64,000 bases of DNA. Source: Triglochin maritima (taxonomy: Eukaryota; Streptophyta; Magnoliopsida; Alismatales; Juncaginaceae). Location of the stretch: NCBI GenBank assembly GCA_963682175.1, contig OY821772.1, forward strand, positions 18,654,743 to 18,718,742. Direction: 5' to 3'. Made by a program: the position numbers and the translations under genes. The notes below the pieces were generated by a model. That model was not told the origin of the DNA. It did not search any database and saw nothing but the letters and a program-made list of their open reading frames with translations. Every line of letters begins with the position of its first letter. The first letter of the stretch is position 1. Below are positions 10,297 to 20,216 of this stretch, in pieces.

Positions 10297-10680
10297 GGAG
10301 AGTCTCTGTTATTTTTGGTCGAACGGGGCCTGTTAAGCCTTTCTACCATTTCCTAATTATTTTGGTCTGGACCTAGCGTTGACCATGTAAATGGTCGACT
10401 GCTCTAGACTTTCGTCCGACCGGTAACTTAAGTATACTGAATGGTGGTTTGATCGATCGATTTCTGGTTCGACTGATAGTGAATGTAGGAGAGACCCTGA
10501 TTTCGGTCGAACGGGGCCCTTGAGCCATTTGACCGTTGCCTTGATTGATTTAGTGTTTGAACTGGCATTGACTTTCTAAATGGTCGACCGTCTTTGACCT
10601 ATTGTCTGACCGTTTGGGCCTAAGTTATGAACCCAAAGTTCGACCGTTGCAGGCATTTGTTCGACCGATCCTTTCGGACC
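10297..10680. repeat. Two diverged ~190-bp tandem units rich in GTCGAC
   Basis: Each unit starts GGAGAG and contains TTCGAACGG-like or GGTCGAACGGGGCC sequence, a GTTGACC/ATTGACT segment followed by AAATGGTCGAC, and CCGACCG/TGACCG. The second unit begins near 10489. The motif family recalls the GGTCGACC cluster in the LTR at 37.4-37.8 kb, so this may be a related LTR relic. Confidence 0.45.
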
Positions 10681-11742
10681 GCTCGGCCGGGTTGCCTTTT
10701 TCGGTCTACTATTTGGGCCTAGGACTGAGTTTTGTCCTTGTGGAGTGTCAACTCTATTCACAAAAAACTTGTGTCCTCGCCTAGAGCGTGAGCCGGGAAG
10801 TAACGGTGGGTGCGTTGATCGTGCCTGCCCAGGGACCACCGAGTTGAAGGGTGTGGACACTTGAGACGTGTCACCTCTGTACTATAGACTGTGGCGTAGC
10901 TTAGAGCTTTCATTTTTAGATTAGTAGACCTGAGGGATCATGGATCACACTACAAAATATTGCATAGCTATATGGAGCAAGATGACCCTGCGAACTTCGA
11001 TCTGGATAAGTGAATCGGCCTGCCGGCTATAGATACGATTGATAGACCTGAGGGCGATGATGTGATCCACGTGACCTTGATTGCAGAAGTGTTGGTAGCC
11101 TATCCTGAGAGACAACCAAGTGAGGTTTCCTCCGCACGACCTTGATGGCGGTGGTGACTGTTCGTCGATGTATTCTGGCAGGTCGCTTGGCTATGGCACA
11201 ACCAGGTGAGTGGACCGACCTGAGCGATGGATCCATCGATGAGGTGTTGACCTTGAGATTCAGCTGATTCTACTGACGTGGAAGTGCGAGCGCCTCTCAC
11301 CGAACCCCCTGATAGTGTAGCCGCTTGTGGGGTGCGTTGCGTACTCTCCGTAAGACCGTGTGTGCCCACGGTAGGTCTCCTTGAGAGTCCCGATGATGGA
11401 TTGTGGGACACATATCCTTTTACCCTTGGACGGAGATGTTTACTGATTGCATTATATCTTGTCATGATATACTAGTATGATAGGTTCATTTAATTGTATT
11501 TTACCATGCATATAAGTGAGCTTGGTATACGGGGTTTCCTTATGGAAACTCATGCATTGTTGATTATATTTGCATTTCAGGACCTTAATAGGTTTTGGCG
11601 GGTGGTGACTTAGGACGAGGGCACTCTGGGATCAGATCCTCCTATCTCTTTTTCCTAGGTCGTATGATTACTCGTATTTACCATTTCTTGTACTTTGATG
11701 TAATCATACCTTTTGAAAACTCTAATGTAATATGTTTCTTAG
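10681..11742. other. Unassigned intergenic or old transposon DNA
   Basis: Small frames exist on both strands (for example 11100-11465 minus and 11278-11475 plus) but overlap each other antisense and show no recognisable domain. The last ~40 bp lead into the CACTA-derived frame at 11743. I see no supported gene. Confidence 0.4.
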
Positions 11743-13743
11743 ACTTTGAAGTGCTTCGCCTATATGCCTAATCCTATTGTCACATGTAACACCACTAATC
11801 TGCACTCAGGACACAGTAGTCAAACACAAACTATAAAAAAAGCAAAAAAGGGACATTAACAAATATAGTCCAATCGAGGCCTCGAATAAAAAAAACACAA
11901 GTCAATGTCAGTGTATAATGCCGAAGAGAAATACAAGAACTCTGAATTCCTACTACATGTCTACTAAGAGTAAAAAGGTAAAGTACATGACAACCGAGAT
12001 CAACCGATCAAATCCACGCATCCCAAGCCAAAGTCACTTTCAGCCACCTACTGCGTCTCACCTGCACACACAAGCGACGCCTTAGTCTCGTATACAATAC
12101 TGCATACACCACCAGAACCCAACAATAGAACAAACCATGTCGACCATACGACTCACAACAGTCTCGTGTCGCAAGGTGATCATGCATCCCAGCAAGACCG
12201 AGTGTGCACCCTCGACCCTACCGCACATCTGATCCATAGAAACACTCAACCAACTCTCACGGCAAAATTATCACACATCCCAAGGCGATCAGGCATCCCA
12301 ACTAGACCGAGCGTGTACCCTCGACAAGACCGTGCATCCGATCCACAAGGCAACACTCTCCTCCAACCACGCGCCCGAGCCCGAGCCCGTGAGCCCAGCT
12401 CCAACGACCTCTTGTCACAACGCCGGTGAGCTGACAAGTTCTGTATCTGGCTTCAGGAGCCAACCACACGCCCAAGCCCAGGAACTGAGCTCCAACGGTC
12501 ACTCGTCACAACGTGGGTGGACCCAACCGAACCGCCACAACACAAGGGAAACCCTAACATCTAGTCATACAAACCTCACACGCCATCTTCACCACCCGTA
12601 CACACCCGAGTCTGTGACCATCACTCCCGCGACCACCTGTCACAATGTCGGTGAACAATCGGTTCCACGAACCTCTCACACAATTCACACAGGCCAATGG
12701 GTAAACGCAATTTACCCAAACAACACGGGTCTCACAACTCCAACAAAAACATAGAGCAATAAGCATAAATAAAACTAGAGAATCATAAAAGCCACATAGT
12801 TAAACTATAGCTCTAGAACCTACGGTTAAAAGGGAAAATGGGTCTAAGCGTAATTCCACTAAAGTTACATTGCAAATCACAAATCTCATAACCTTAGGAA
12901 AAAATAGTAAATTAACCAACTAATATAGTTTACTAGAAATTTATGGAAAGTCCAGGGAAAAAGAGAATTTTCCCTAATAAGATTATTTCCTACAATTATG
13001 AAAAGTACAGGGTTTTCCAGTAATTATCTCAATTATTCATTATTTATTCAAATACAATTAAATCCAGGGTTTTTCAGCAATTAACCCAACTGTTTTTTAT
13101 TTTTTCAAATAAAATAAAATCTAGAGTTTATTCCAAAATTATCCTAATTAATTATTATTATTATACAAAACACAATAATCTAAGAATTTTTCACAATATT
13201 TCCAATCAAATCATTTAACACAATACTAGCAAAACCCAGGGTTTCCATGCAAAATTCCCCAACATACCCACACAAACCCTAGCCCCTTAACGCCACCGCC
13301 ACCCGCGAGGTGGTGTGACTCGCACAGTCGGCGCATGTGGTCTGCTGGCCGGTCGATTCACTGCCCAATCTCCCTCTCCCGACCCTAAAACACGGAGGTG
13401 GGTGGCGTACTTCGCTGGAGTTCGCCACCGCGACGTTGCCGGATCTTGGAGGAGGTCGGGTTAGGTGGGAATTTGGTGGGTTTACGGTTTGGGTTGGATG
13501 AAGAAGAAGAGGAGGAAGGAGAGGTGAGGGTGATGGGTCGGGTCTAACATCACATCTTATAGTGGTTACGATGTCGATGGATACTCATTCTTGACCAAAA
13601 TGGAAGACGACAAAAGTACAATGCAAAATAGTATGGTCAGTTTAGTTGCCGAATCTTTACATATCTCTAGTTTTAAAGAAAAAAATCCTATATATGCCAA
13701 CATGTCATACTACGGTCAAATTGAAGATATATGGGTAGGCTAA
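11743..13743 (+). pseudogene. CACTA (En/Spm) DUF4216-like fragment split by a solo LTR
   Basis: The left piece, 11743-11784, reads TLKCFAYMPNPIVT; the right piece, 13555-13743, begins SYSGYDVDGYSF and continues through DDKSTMQNS and KNPIYANMSYYGQIEDIW to a stop at 13741-13743. As I know the family, this order matches the N-terminal part of DUF4216, a domain next to TNP2-type CACTA transposases. If the solo LTR and one copy of its 5-bp duplication are ignored, the frame is continuous across the join. An upstream stop at 11740-11742 and loss of the remaining domain show it is a pseudogene. No other CACTA transposase domain was recognised nearby. Confidence 0.6.
11785..13549 (+). mobile_element. 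Solo LTR (1765 bp) with 5-bp TSD
   Basis: Starts TGTAACACC and ends GGTCTAACA. It is flanked by TCACA on both sides (11780-11784 and 13550-13554). The start resembles LTRs of plant chromovirus (Tekay/Del-like) Ty3 elements, which is family inference only. No internal region, primer site or second LTR is present, so it probably formed by LTR-LTR recombination. GC-rich DNA near 13280-13450 and small overlapping frames (12166-12754) are part of the LTR, not genes. Strand is assigned by the LTR start motif. Confidence 0.75.
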
Positions 13744-13744
13744 A

Positions 13745-14490
13745 AGTACACATTCAATTTTAAAGGATATATTTGAGTTTCAAAAGACATATTCATGGTT
13801 TATATAACAAACTCATGTCTTTAAAGGACAAGGTAGACTTTAAAGGTCATATGTGTCCATTAAAGGACCGTAGCATCCTTTAAAGGACATAAGTGTCATT
13901 TAAAAGAACGAGATTGTTATTTAAGGAAACTTTATTATTTTAAAGGACACATTCGAGATCCAAGGACGGATTGATACTTTAAAGAACAGCCTTGTGTCCT
14001 GTAAATGACATAAGTGTCATTTAAAGGACAAATTTGAGTTCAAAGGACAAATCCTAGCTTTAATGAACAGACTCGTGTCTTTTATAAGGCAATTTTGTGG
14101 TTTAAGGACCCTTTTGAGTTTTAAAGAATAGACTCATCATACTTGTTTTTTAAGGTCCCTTAAAATTTTAAAGAACACACATATGCTTTAAAGGACATTT
14201 ATTCCCTTTAACGAACATATGTCCTTTAAAGGACATAAGTGTCCTTCAAAGGGTAGTCTTGTGGTTTAAGGACATTTTCGGGTTTTATAGTAAACTTTCG
14301 ATTTTGAAAGGACAGACCATAGTTTTCAAGGATACTTTGAGTTTTAATGGACACATTCCAATTAAAAGCACATACGTGTCCATTCAAGGGTAATAAGGAC
14401 CCTTTCGAGTTTTAAAAGAAACATTCAAGTTTCAAAGGCAAACCATAGTTTTAAAGGACACTTCGAGTTTTAGTGGACATATTCCAGTCC
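13745..14490. repeat. TTTAAAGGACA array 1
   Basis: Dozens of diverged copies of TTTAAAGGACA, its inverse TGTCCTTTAAA and longer palindromes such as TGTCCTTTAAAGGACA (14219-14234), spaced 20-50 bp apart. Such arrays in both orientations resemble the subterminal repeats to which CACTA transposases bind. The array follows the DUF4216 fragment directly. Confidence 0.6.
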
Positions 14491-15260
14491 ATGTTGAAGA
14501 TGGATCTCCAGAATTTTGCCATTATTTTCGCTGCTTGTTTTGGGACACCTACTGTTGTTGGTGAAGGGAATGTGAGGGGCATGAAATCCTACAGTTGGAT
14601 CCTCAATGTCTCCAACAACCCACAGACTGCTGTTAAGATGTGTCACATTTTTAGTTCTTCCACCCATAGTTAGCAGTGTTGAGTGCCCTGATTTTATCAA
14701 TGGTTGTGCAATGATTGTCCCATTTTATCACTGGGATTGGGTCCCAGTGTTTTAGTCTTGGTAGAAACATGGATGAAATGAATTCACTGTCGCCTTACTT
14801 GATAGCAGAGGTGACCGTGTAGGGAATGACAATCATCTTCCTTGGGTAGCATCTTAGCTTTGTTTTTGCTCCAACACATCAAGCAATGTGTCTATTATAT
14901 GTCCATTAAAATGACTAGAATCAAATTGTCATTTAAGTGGATTAATAGCAATCTCGATTCACAAAATGAAATATACTTCCGTTTGTTGATATCTCTAAGC
15001 CTTTATAGTGAATAGATCTTTAAGATATGTCAGCGTCACTTGGTCCCGTCTTTGTACCATATTTCTTTTTGCAACTTTTTTCCCGATATTGGTAAATTAG
15101 GAAGCATCTTTTTCTCCTCATTTGTCAACCCAGCCATGGCTTTCATGTTGATGTTTTTATTTTGTTGTGTGCATGGATTTGCTGGCAAGCTTGTTGTTGG
15201 AGAATTCACTTCTTGTTTGTCTGAAATTTGATTTCCATCATATTTCATCCTCTTCAGCAC
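14470..15260 (-). pseudogene. Unrecognised minus-strand coding relic
   Basis: Minus-strand frames at 15036-15260 and 14470-14700, and a stretch between them reading MIVIPYTVTS and FISSMFLPRLKHWDPIPVIK, look protein-like but are split by stops and frame changes. I recognise no domain. They lie downstream (on the minus strand) of the Lys/Glu-rich segment and the DUF1985-like segment, so they may be the C-terminal part of one decayed transposon gene, possibly the place where a Ulp1-type protease would sit. That last idea is untested. Confidence 0.35.
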
Positions 15261-15289
15261 AATGACACTTTTGTGATTTGTTCTTTCTT

Positions 15290-16010
15290 GTTTATGAGGT
15301 TCTTCTTTTGAACCTTTTTTACTTGATCAGACTTCTTGGTCTTCTTCTTTCTTCCCTCTCCTTTTTCTCTTCTTCTTTCTTTTCTGTCTCTATTTTCCTT
15401 TTCTCTTTTTTTTCTCTTGTTCAACTTCTTTTTCCTTCCTCTCTTCTTTTTCTTTATTTCTTTCTCCTCTTCTTCTTTTTTCGTTTCTTCTTCTTCTTCT
15501 TCTTCTTCTTCTCTTATTCTTACTTTTTTTCCTTTCCTCTTGATCCTTTTCCTTTTTCATTTTCTTCTTTTCTTCCTCTTCTCCTTATCTTACTTCCCCA
15601 TCTTTTTTGTTTCTTTCTTCTTCATCCTTTTTTCTTCTTTCTTCTTTTCTTCCTCTTCTCTTTTTCTTATTTCCTCTTCTTTTTTCTTTCTATCTTCTTC
15701 ATCATTTTTCTTCTTTTTCTACTCTTCTTCGTTTATCTTTTCTTCTTTTTTCCTACTCTTTTTCTTTCTGTCTTCTGCATCTCTTTTCTTCTCCTCCTCC
15801 TCTTCCTGCCTCCTTGCTTCTTCTTCTTTCTTTTCTTTCTCCTCCTCTTCCTTCCTCCACGCTTCTTCTTCTTTCTTTTCTTTCTCCTCTTCTTCCTTTT
15901 TTCTTCCTCTACCTTTCTTTTTTCTTCCTCTATTTTTTCTACCTTTCCTCTTCAGACTTCTCTTTCTACTCTTCTTCCTTCCTCCTTCTTTCTTCTTCTT
16001 GTTCCCCACC
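15290..16010 (-). repeat. 720-bp polypyrimidine tract; Lys/Glu-rich frame on minus strand
   Basis: The plus strand is almost pure C/T (TTC-rich). On the minus strand, 15719-16009 reads MGNKKKKEGGRKKS and then long Glu/Lys runs. Low-complexity acidic/basic linkers do occur in transposon genes of the DUF1985-Ulp1 kind, so it may be an expanded linker, but the tract may equally be a simple-sequence expansion. The Phe/Ser/Leu-rich plus-strand frames here (up to 260 codons) are the antisense of this tract. Confidence 0.5.
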
Positions 16011-16084
16011 GAAGAAGTCAGGATTTATTGTTCTATTCTGTTGAATGTCGTGTAAAATGATTATTAACGGCGAGTTGTTAATGA

Positions 16085-16690
16085 TTGTGTCCTTTAAAGG
16101 ACAAACATTTTTTTTATAAAACACTTTCGATTTAAAAAACAAACATGTCATTTAAAAAACATGTGTCCTTCAAGGAACAAACTTGTGGTTTAAAGGACAC
16201 ACTCGTCATTTAAAGGACATAAGTGTCCTTCTTAAGACAAAATCTTTTTTAAAGTCACACCCGATTTGAAAGGACAAACTTGTCATTTAAAGGACAGATT
16301 CGTGGTTAGAAGGACATAAGTGTCCTTGTAGGACAAAATGATTTTTAAAGGAGACATTTGATTTATTAGTACAATGATAATTTAAATGACAAAACATGTC
16401 CTTTACAGGACATAGGTGTTCTTTAAAAGATGAGCCTGATATTTGAGGACACTTCCATGTTTTAAATTGGCAAAATTTCCTTTAAATGACAACCTTTGTT
16501 TTTAAGGGACACTACGAGTTGAAAGGACACTACGAGTATAAAGGACAAATGTGTCATTTAGAAGAACTGGACTGTTATTGGAGGACACCTTCATGTTTTA
16601 AATTACCAAAACTTTGTTTAAAGGACAAACTTTGTTTTGAAAGGACACTATGAGCTGAAAGGACACTTCGACTTAAAGGACTTGGTCATG
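16085..16690. repeat. TTTAAAGGACA array 2
   Basis: Same degenerate motif as array 1, in both orientations, including TGTCCTTTAAAGGACA at 16088-16103. It separates the Lys/Glu-rich tract from the coiled-coil segment on the minus strand. Confidence 0.6.
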
Positions 16691-16699
16691 GGTTTATAA

Positions 16700-17190
16700 A
16701 GATATACGATTACAATGGTGTAGAAGTCAGTGACTTCAAACTGGGATGTTGAGGTACCTTCTCTGGTGTCTATGCTCTCATCCCCCTAGTTCTTCGTTTC
16801 TTCTTCCACTACTCTATCTTTTCAGAACTGTATTTCTTTTGTGTTCTCAACCAATTTTTGCATGAGCTCTTTGATGGTCTGCTCTGCCTTCAACCACCTT
16901 AATTTCATTTCCATGAAGTCCACCTCATCTTGTAGTGGGTCTCTTGGGATTTCGTGGGCATCAACGATTATTCTTTGAGGTTCTATGTATTGTGGAATGT
17001 CGTCGATTATTTGCTCACTGGTGGTCCAAGGGTCAACCTATTCGTTTACCTCACAGCCTACACTTGTCTGTACATACTCAGGTTGTTCCAGATCTTCTAA
17101 GTGTGACTTCCACTTGTCCACTACTATTTTTGGGAGGGTATTGCCCTACATTTCCAGTCTTTTAAGCATCTTTGATTACCCAAGCAAGGA
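16700..17190 (-). pseudogene. Minus-strand coding relic with predicted coiled coil
   Basis: One minus frame reads IIDDIPQYIEPQRIIVDAH and then VDFMEMKLRWLKAEQTIKEL, which has heptad spacing typical of a coiled coil, but it is broken by several stops. It lies between the DUF1985-like segment and the Lys/Glu-rich tract, in the order expected for a single decayed minus-strand gene. Confidence 0.4.
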
Positions 17191-17444
17191 ATTCCATCTA
17201 TTGACGCTTGGAATGCAAGGTGGCTTTGCATTCTTGATTACTAAATTATCACACAATCATACCTGCATCAATATGTTGATATTTGTGGTGTGTTAGTGGC
17301 GCAAAAAGCTTCGTAAAGTGATTTTTGGAGTAAAATAGAAAGCAGAGGAAAACATAATCCAGTGGAAAATATTTTCCCTTTGACTGAATCTATTTTTTGT
17401 GCATGTTTAGACAAATAATTTCATGTCAATTTGGATACCGAACA

Positions 17445-17790
17445 TGGATGACCGAAAAAAGGTCAGGGGACCGAAATGAGAAAGTATGGAATATCTATGA
17501 GCAAGCGTGAATCGATGACCGAATGCATTTTGGTTTTATGAAGTAGTGATTCTTTTTAAGGATTTTGGTTGACAAAAATGTATTCGGTTGACCGTTAAGA
17601 ATATTTCGGTAGATCAACATGTGTTCGATCAACCACATACGATGGGTTTACATTGCTTTATGACTTCAAACGTTGAGAAAGAACATGAAAGTTTTGTACA
17701 TACCGCGGAATTTGATAGAAAGTTGGCATGGATTCCCAGGAGTGCACAAGCAACCCCCCTCCACGGAGTCAAACGGAATCTCATTTCATT
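17445..17790. repeat. Dispersed repeat copy A (four copies in window)
   Basis: Shares with 36490-36730, 39838-40020 and 40555-40700 the order TTCGGT(T/A)GACC, CACATACGATG, CAAACGTTGAGAAAG, and (copies A-C) GCATGGATT, a purine-rich GTGCACAA segment and AACCCCCCTCCACGG. The copies are 130-350 bp and diverged. No coding signal recognised. Confidence 0.55.
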
Positions 17791-17835
17791 CCGTTGCTTT
17801 CCCCCAGATTGTGAGTGCTGAAATCCAGCTTGGTG

Positions 17836-18330
17836 TCATGAAAACCTATTGAAAACATAAAAGTCTATATATTTCAAATTTGAATTTTTTTGACCTGAAG
17901 TATAGTTACGCATCCATCCATATTTCCCTTCTTTCTGGTAAGGTTGCCTAAAGATTTCCTTCTCTTCAGCTTTATAATGGTTTTTTATACTAGCATCAAG
18001 GTACTCAAAATCCGCTTCTGCCCAAGCGTACCTTCTCATGTCTTCCTGTCTTTCAACAGAACACATGTACCATTCCTTCATTGTCATTCCGTCGTTGCAA
18101 AATAGGAATGCAATGAAAAGAAGACAGATCAGTAATTTGACGTATTCTTCATCATCTCCTCTTTCACTGGCATCAATCAGTTGTTTATTTTTTTTTGCTT
18201 CTCTAGTCTCCGACCTGCTCATTTTCTCGATTTTTTATTTATGTTAACTGGATGTCCTACCATTTCCAGTCCTAATATGACTGCCACATCGAAGGTGTCA
18301 AAATCCACAAGTTTATTTTCTATTTTGAAA
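17836..18330 (-). pseudogene. DUF1985-like transposon gene fragment
   Basis: The minus frame reads LVDFDTFDVAVILGLEMVGH, then EEYVKLLICLLFIAFLF and MRRYAWAEADFEYLDASIK. This order (an FD-x-LGL segment, a hydrophobic LLxLxFxxxFLF segment, then a Y-W-A-x-x-x-F segment) matches DUF1985-type domains found in plant Mutator-like and other transposons that carry Ulp1-like proteases. The open frame 17836-18222 starts at ATG 18222, but the domain extends upstream in the same frame to about 18330. I am fairly sure of its transposon origin, less sure of the exact family. Confidence 0.55.
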
Positions 18331-18337
18331 CCTCCTC

Positions 18338-18538
18338 CTACCTCAAATTTTCAATCATGAAGTCGAGGACGTCATTGTTTACAATGATTGTTTGCATCCT
18401 CGGGAAGTGAGTGAATGATATCTTCTGGAATATCACCCATTGGTTGTCAGTAATGAGTGGAATCTCCTTCTCGAAGGCTACCCCCAAACACTTTGATTGT
18501 TGAAAGTAATTGAATGTTTGCAACATAAATATATGCAT
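18338..18538 (-). pseudogene. Upstream piece of DUF1985-like gene
   Basis: A 66-codon minus frame (MHIFMLQTFNYFQQSK at its start) ends in IVNNDVLDFMIENLR and then a stop. It joins the DUF1985-like frame only after a frame change near 18330. It contains no recognisable motif alone; its position makes it the probable N-terminal end. Confidence 0.35.
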
Positions 18539-18539
18539 T

Positions 18540-18695
18540 CATTAGTACAAAGGCCTTAAAAGGATGACCCGACCTTAAAAGGATAGACCAAACCTCGACT
18601 GTTAAAGGACAAACTTGGTTTTGAAAGACACACTCGGTTTTGAAGGACACAACATCGAATGTTAAAAGGACAAACTCGGTTTTGACGGACAAACT
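18540..18695. repeat. TTTAAAGGACA-like array 3, cut by element 5
   Basis: Several AAAAGGACAAACTCGGTTTTG-type units, the same motif class as arrays 1 and 2. The array stops at the end of element 5 at 18696. Confidence 0.5.
18690..18695. other. Putative target-site duplication, left side of element 5
   Basis: CAAACT precedes the LTR; CAAACC follows the other end (35931-35936). Five of six bases agree, which is modest support. Confidence 0.45.
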
Positions 18696-20201
18696 TGATT
18701 GATTCAGTTACGAGTCGAGTCCACAGGGAGCACGTGCGAGTCGAAATCCACTATACTCGAGTGGGGGAAAGGAAAAGAGAGGTCAGATTACACTACTATG
18801 CATATGAAATCAGATAGGGGGTAGAGAAAGAATGCGGAAATGAAGATATGTGTACGTTTGTGTGTTCAATTTTGCTCATCAGAACATGTAATACAAGAAA
18901 TTCATAAAAGCAAATCCAACTTTGCCTCCACATGTAATAAGATAAAATATTGTCATTAAAACAAACAAGACAATAATTAAAATGAGGCTAAATAAACTCA
19001 CGCATATTGACCAAACCCAACTATGTCTCCACATGATATAAGATTTAACATAATCATTAAAACATACAAGACATTAATTAGGATGATTACAACATAAGGA
19101 CATGCATGCACATGTTATGTTTTGTTCTTCCACTCCATCCTTATTCTCACCTCATCATTTCCCATAAAATAGGTCCACTAATCTAAGCATATGCTAAGCA
19201 TCACTCAAGAGCATTAGCACATCAAAGATAAGAGTGAAATCCCATTAGATGGTTGTGAAAATCATGTGAGTTTCAAATGTAGGATTAACACACACTTAAT
19301 ACATTACATAATCACATCACCTTCTTCTCCACCCCCAATGGGGGTGGACTACTCCCTACTCATCTCTAAACTAAAGAAAACATAAAAACAACAAAATCCC
19401 ATGAAGGAAATGTAGAAAACTAGATTGAGCAAGCATCAAACACAAAGGAAATTTCATAAAATGCAAAACATCAACATAAAGAACAAGAACTAAACTAGAT
19501 TAAGAAATAAAAATACAAAGTTTGCTCCTCTCCAACCCCCCTTATTTACACTACTAAAATAGGACACTAAAACCTACTCTAATGGGGGAAGCAGGAAGAA
19601 GAGGGGGAGATGAGGGATTACAATGGTATATATACACTAATACAAGGTTAGAATTGATCCGGAAGTAATCAGATGGCTCGAAATCATTTCTGATGGTCCT
19701 GTAATGCTCTGACCCATTAACCCGACCCGCGTACAAAATCTGAGAGCAAATAAATCAGAATGATCCGCCAGTGGCAGATCAAATCTGCCATTGGCAAATC
19801 CGAATGCTCCTATCTGGCTCCAACTCGTCCAACGCATATATTTCTTCGTTTGTCACGTTAGGTGAAGGTTTGCTCCACTGGTTCGAGCCTGTTTTGCTTT
19901 AATCAGTGAAATACTGATCTGGTTCAAGTCATGTGGCACAATATTTTGTTCTTCACCATCACGTCCCTCTGGGTTTTCACTTGGGTCCTTCCTCATTTAC
20001 GATCTGGTCCTTGTGCATTACAAATAGGTTCAGAAGTCTTCAATTCAGTCCATTCTTGTTGCAATCAGGTCCTTTTTGCTTCATCTTCTCTACTTTATTA
20101 CCTAGCACCTGAAACACTACAACAAACACTCGAGCGGCACAATTTTAGGGTAAAATAAAGGATATATAGATTGAATGTTATATATGATATACTACTAAAC
20201 A
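18696..20201 (-). repeat. 3' LTR of element 5
   Basis: Plus-strand coordinates start TGATTGATTCAG and end CTAAACA. A TATA-like TATATATACC (minus) lies near 19625-19634. The sequence closely follows the LTR at 34361-35930. Confidence 0.8.
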
Positions 20202-20216
20202 AATACCCCCATACTT
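20202..20216 (-). promoter_or_regulatory. Polypurine tract, element 5
   Basis: On the minus strand the tract reads AAGTATGGGGGTATT and directly precedes the 3' LTR. Confidence 0.75.

Noticed and set aside
10948..10963. CACTACAAAATATTG as a CACTA terminal repeat
   Set aside because: No matching inverted end and no 3-bp duplication found; a chance match cannot be excluded.
12166..12754. Overlapping plus and minus ORFs up to 140 codons
   Set aside because: They lie inside the solo LTR, have no domain, and their openness reflects GC-rich composition.
15278..16060. 260-codon Phe/Ser/Leu-rich plus-strand ORF (and two overlapping ones)
   Set aside because: It is the translation of a polypyrimidine tract; overlapping frames give similar low-complexity products and no domain is seen.
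13745..16690. CRISPR array
   Set aside because: Repeats are degenerate, in both orientations, unevenly spaced, and the genome is a plant.
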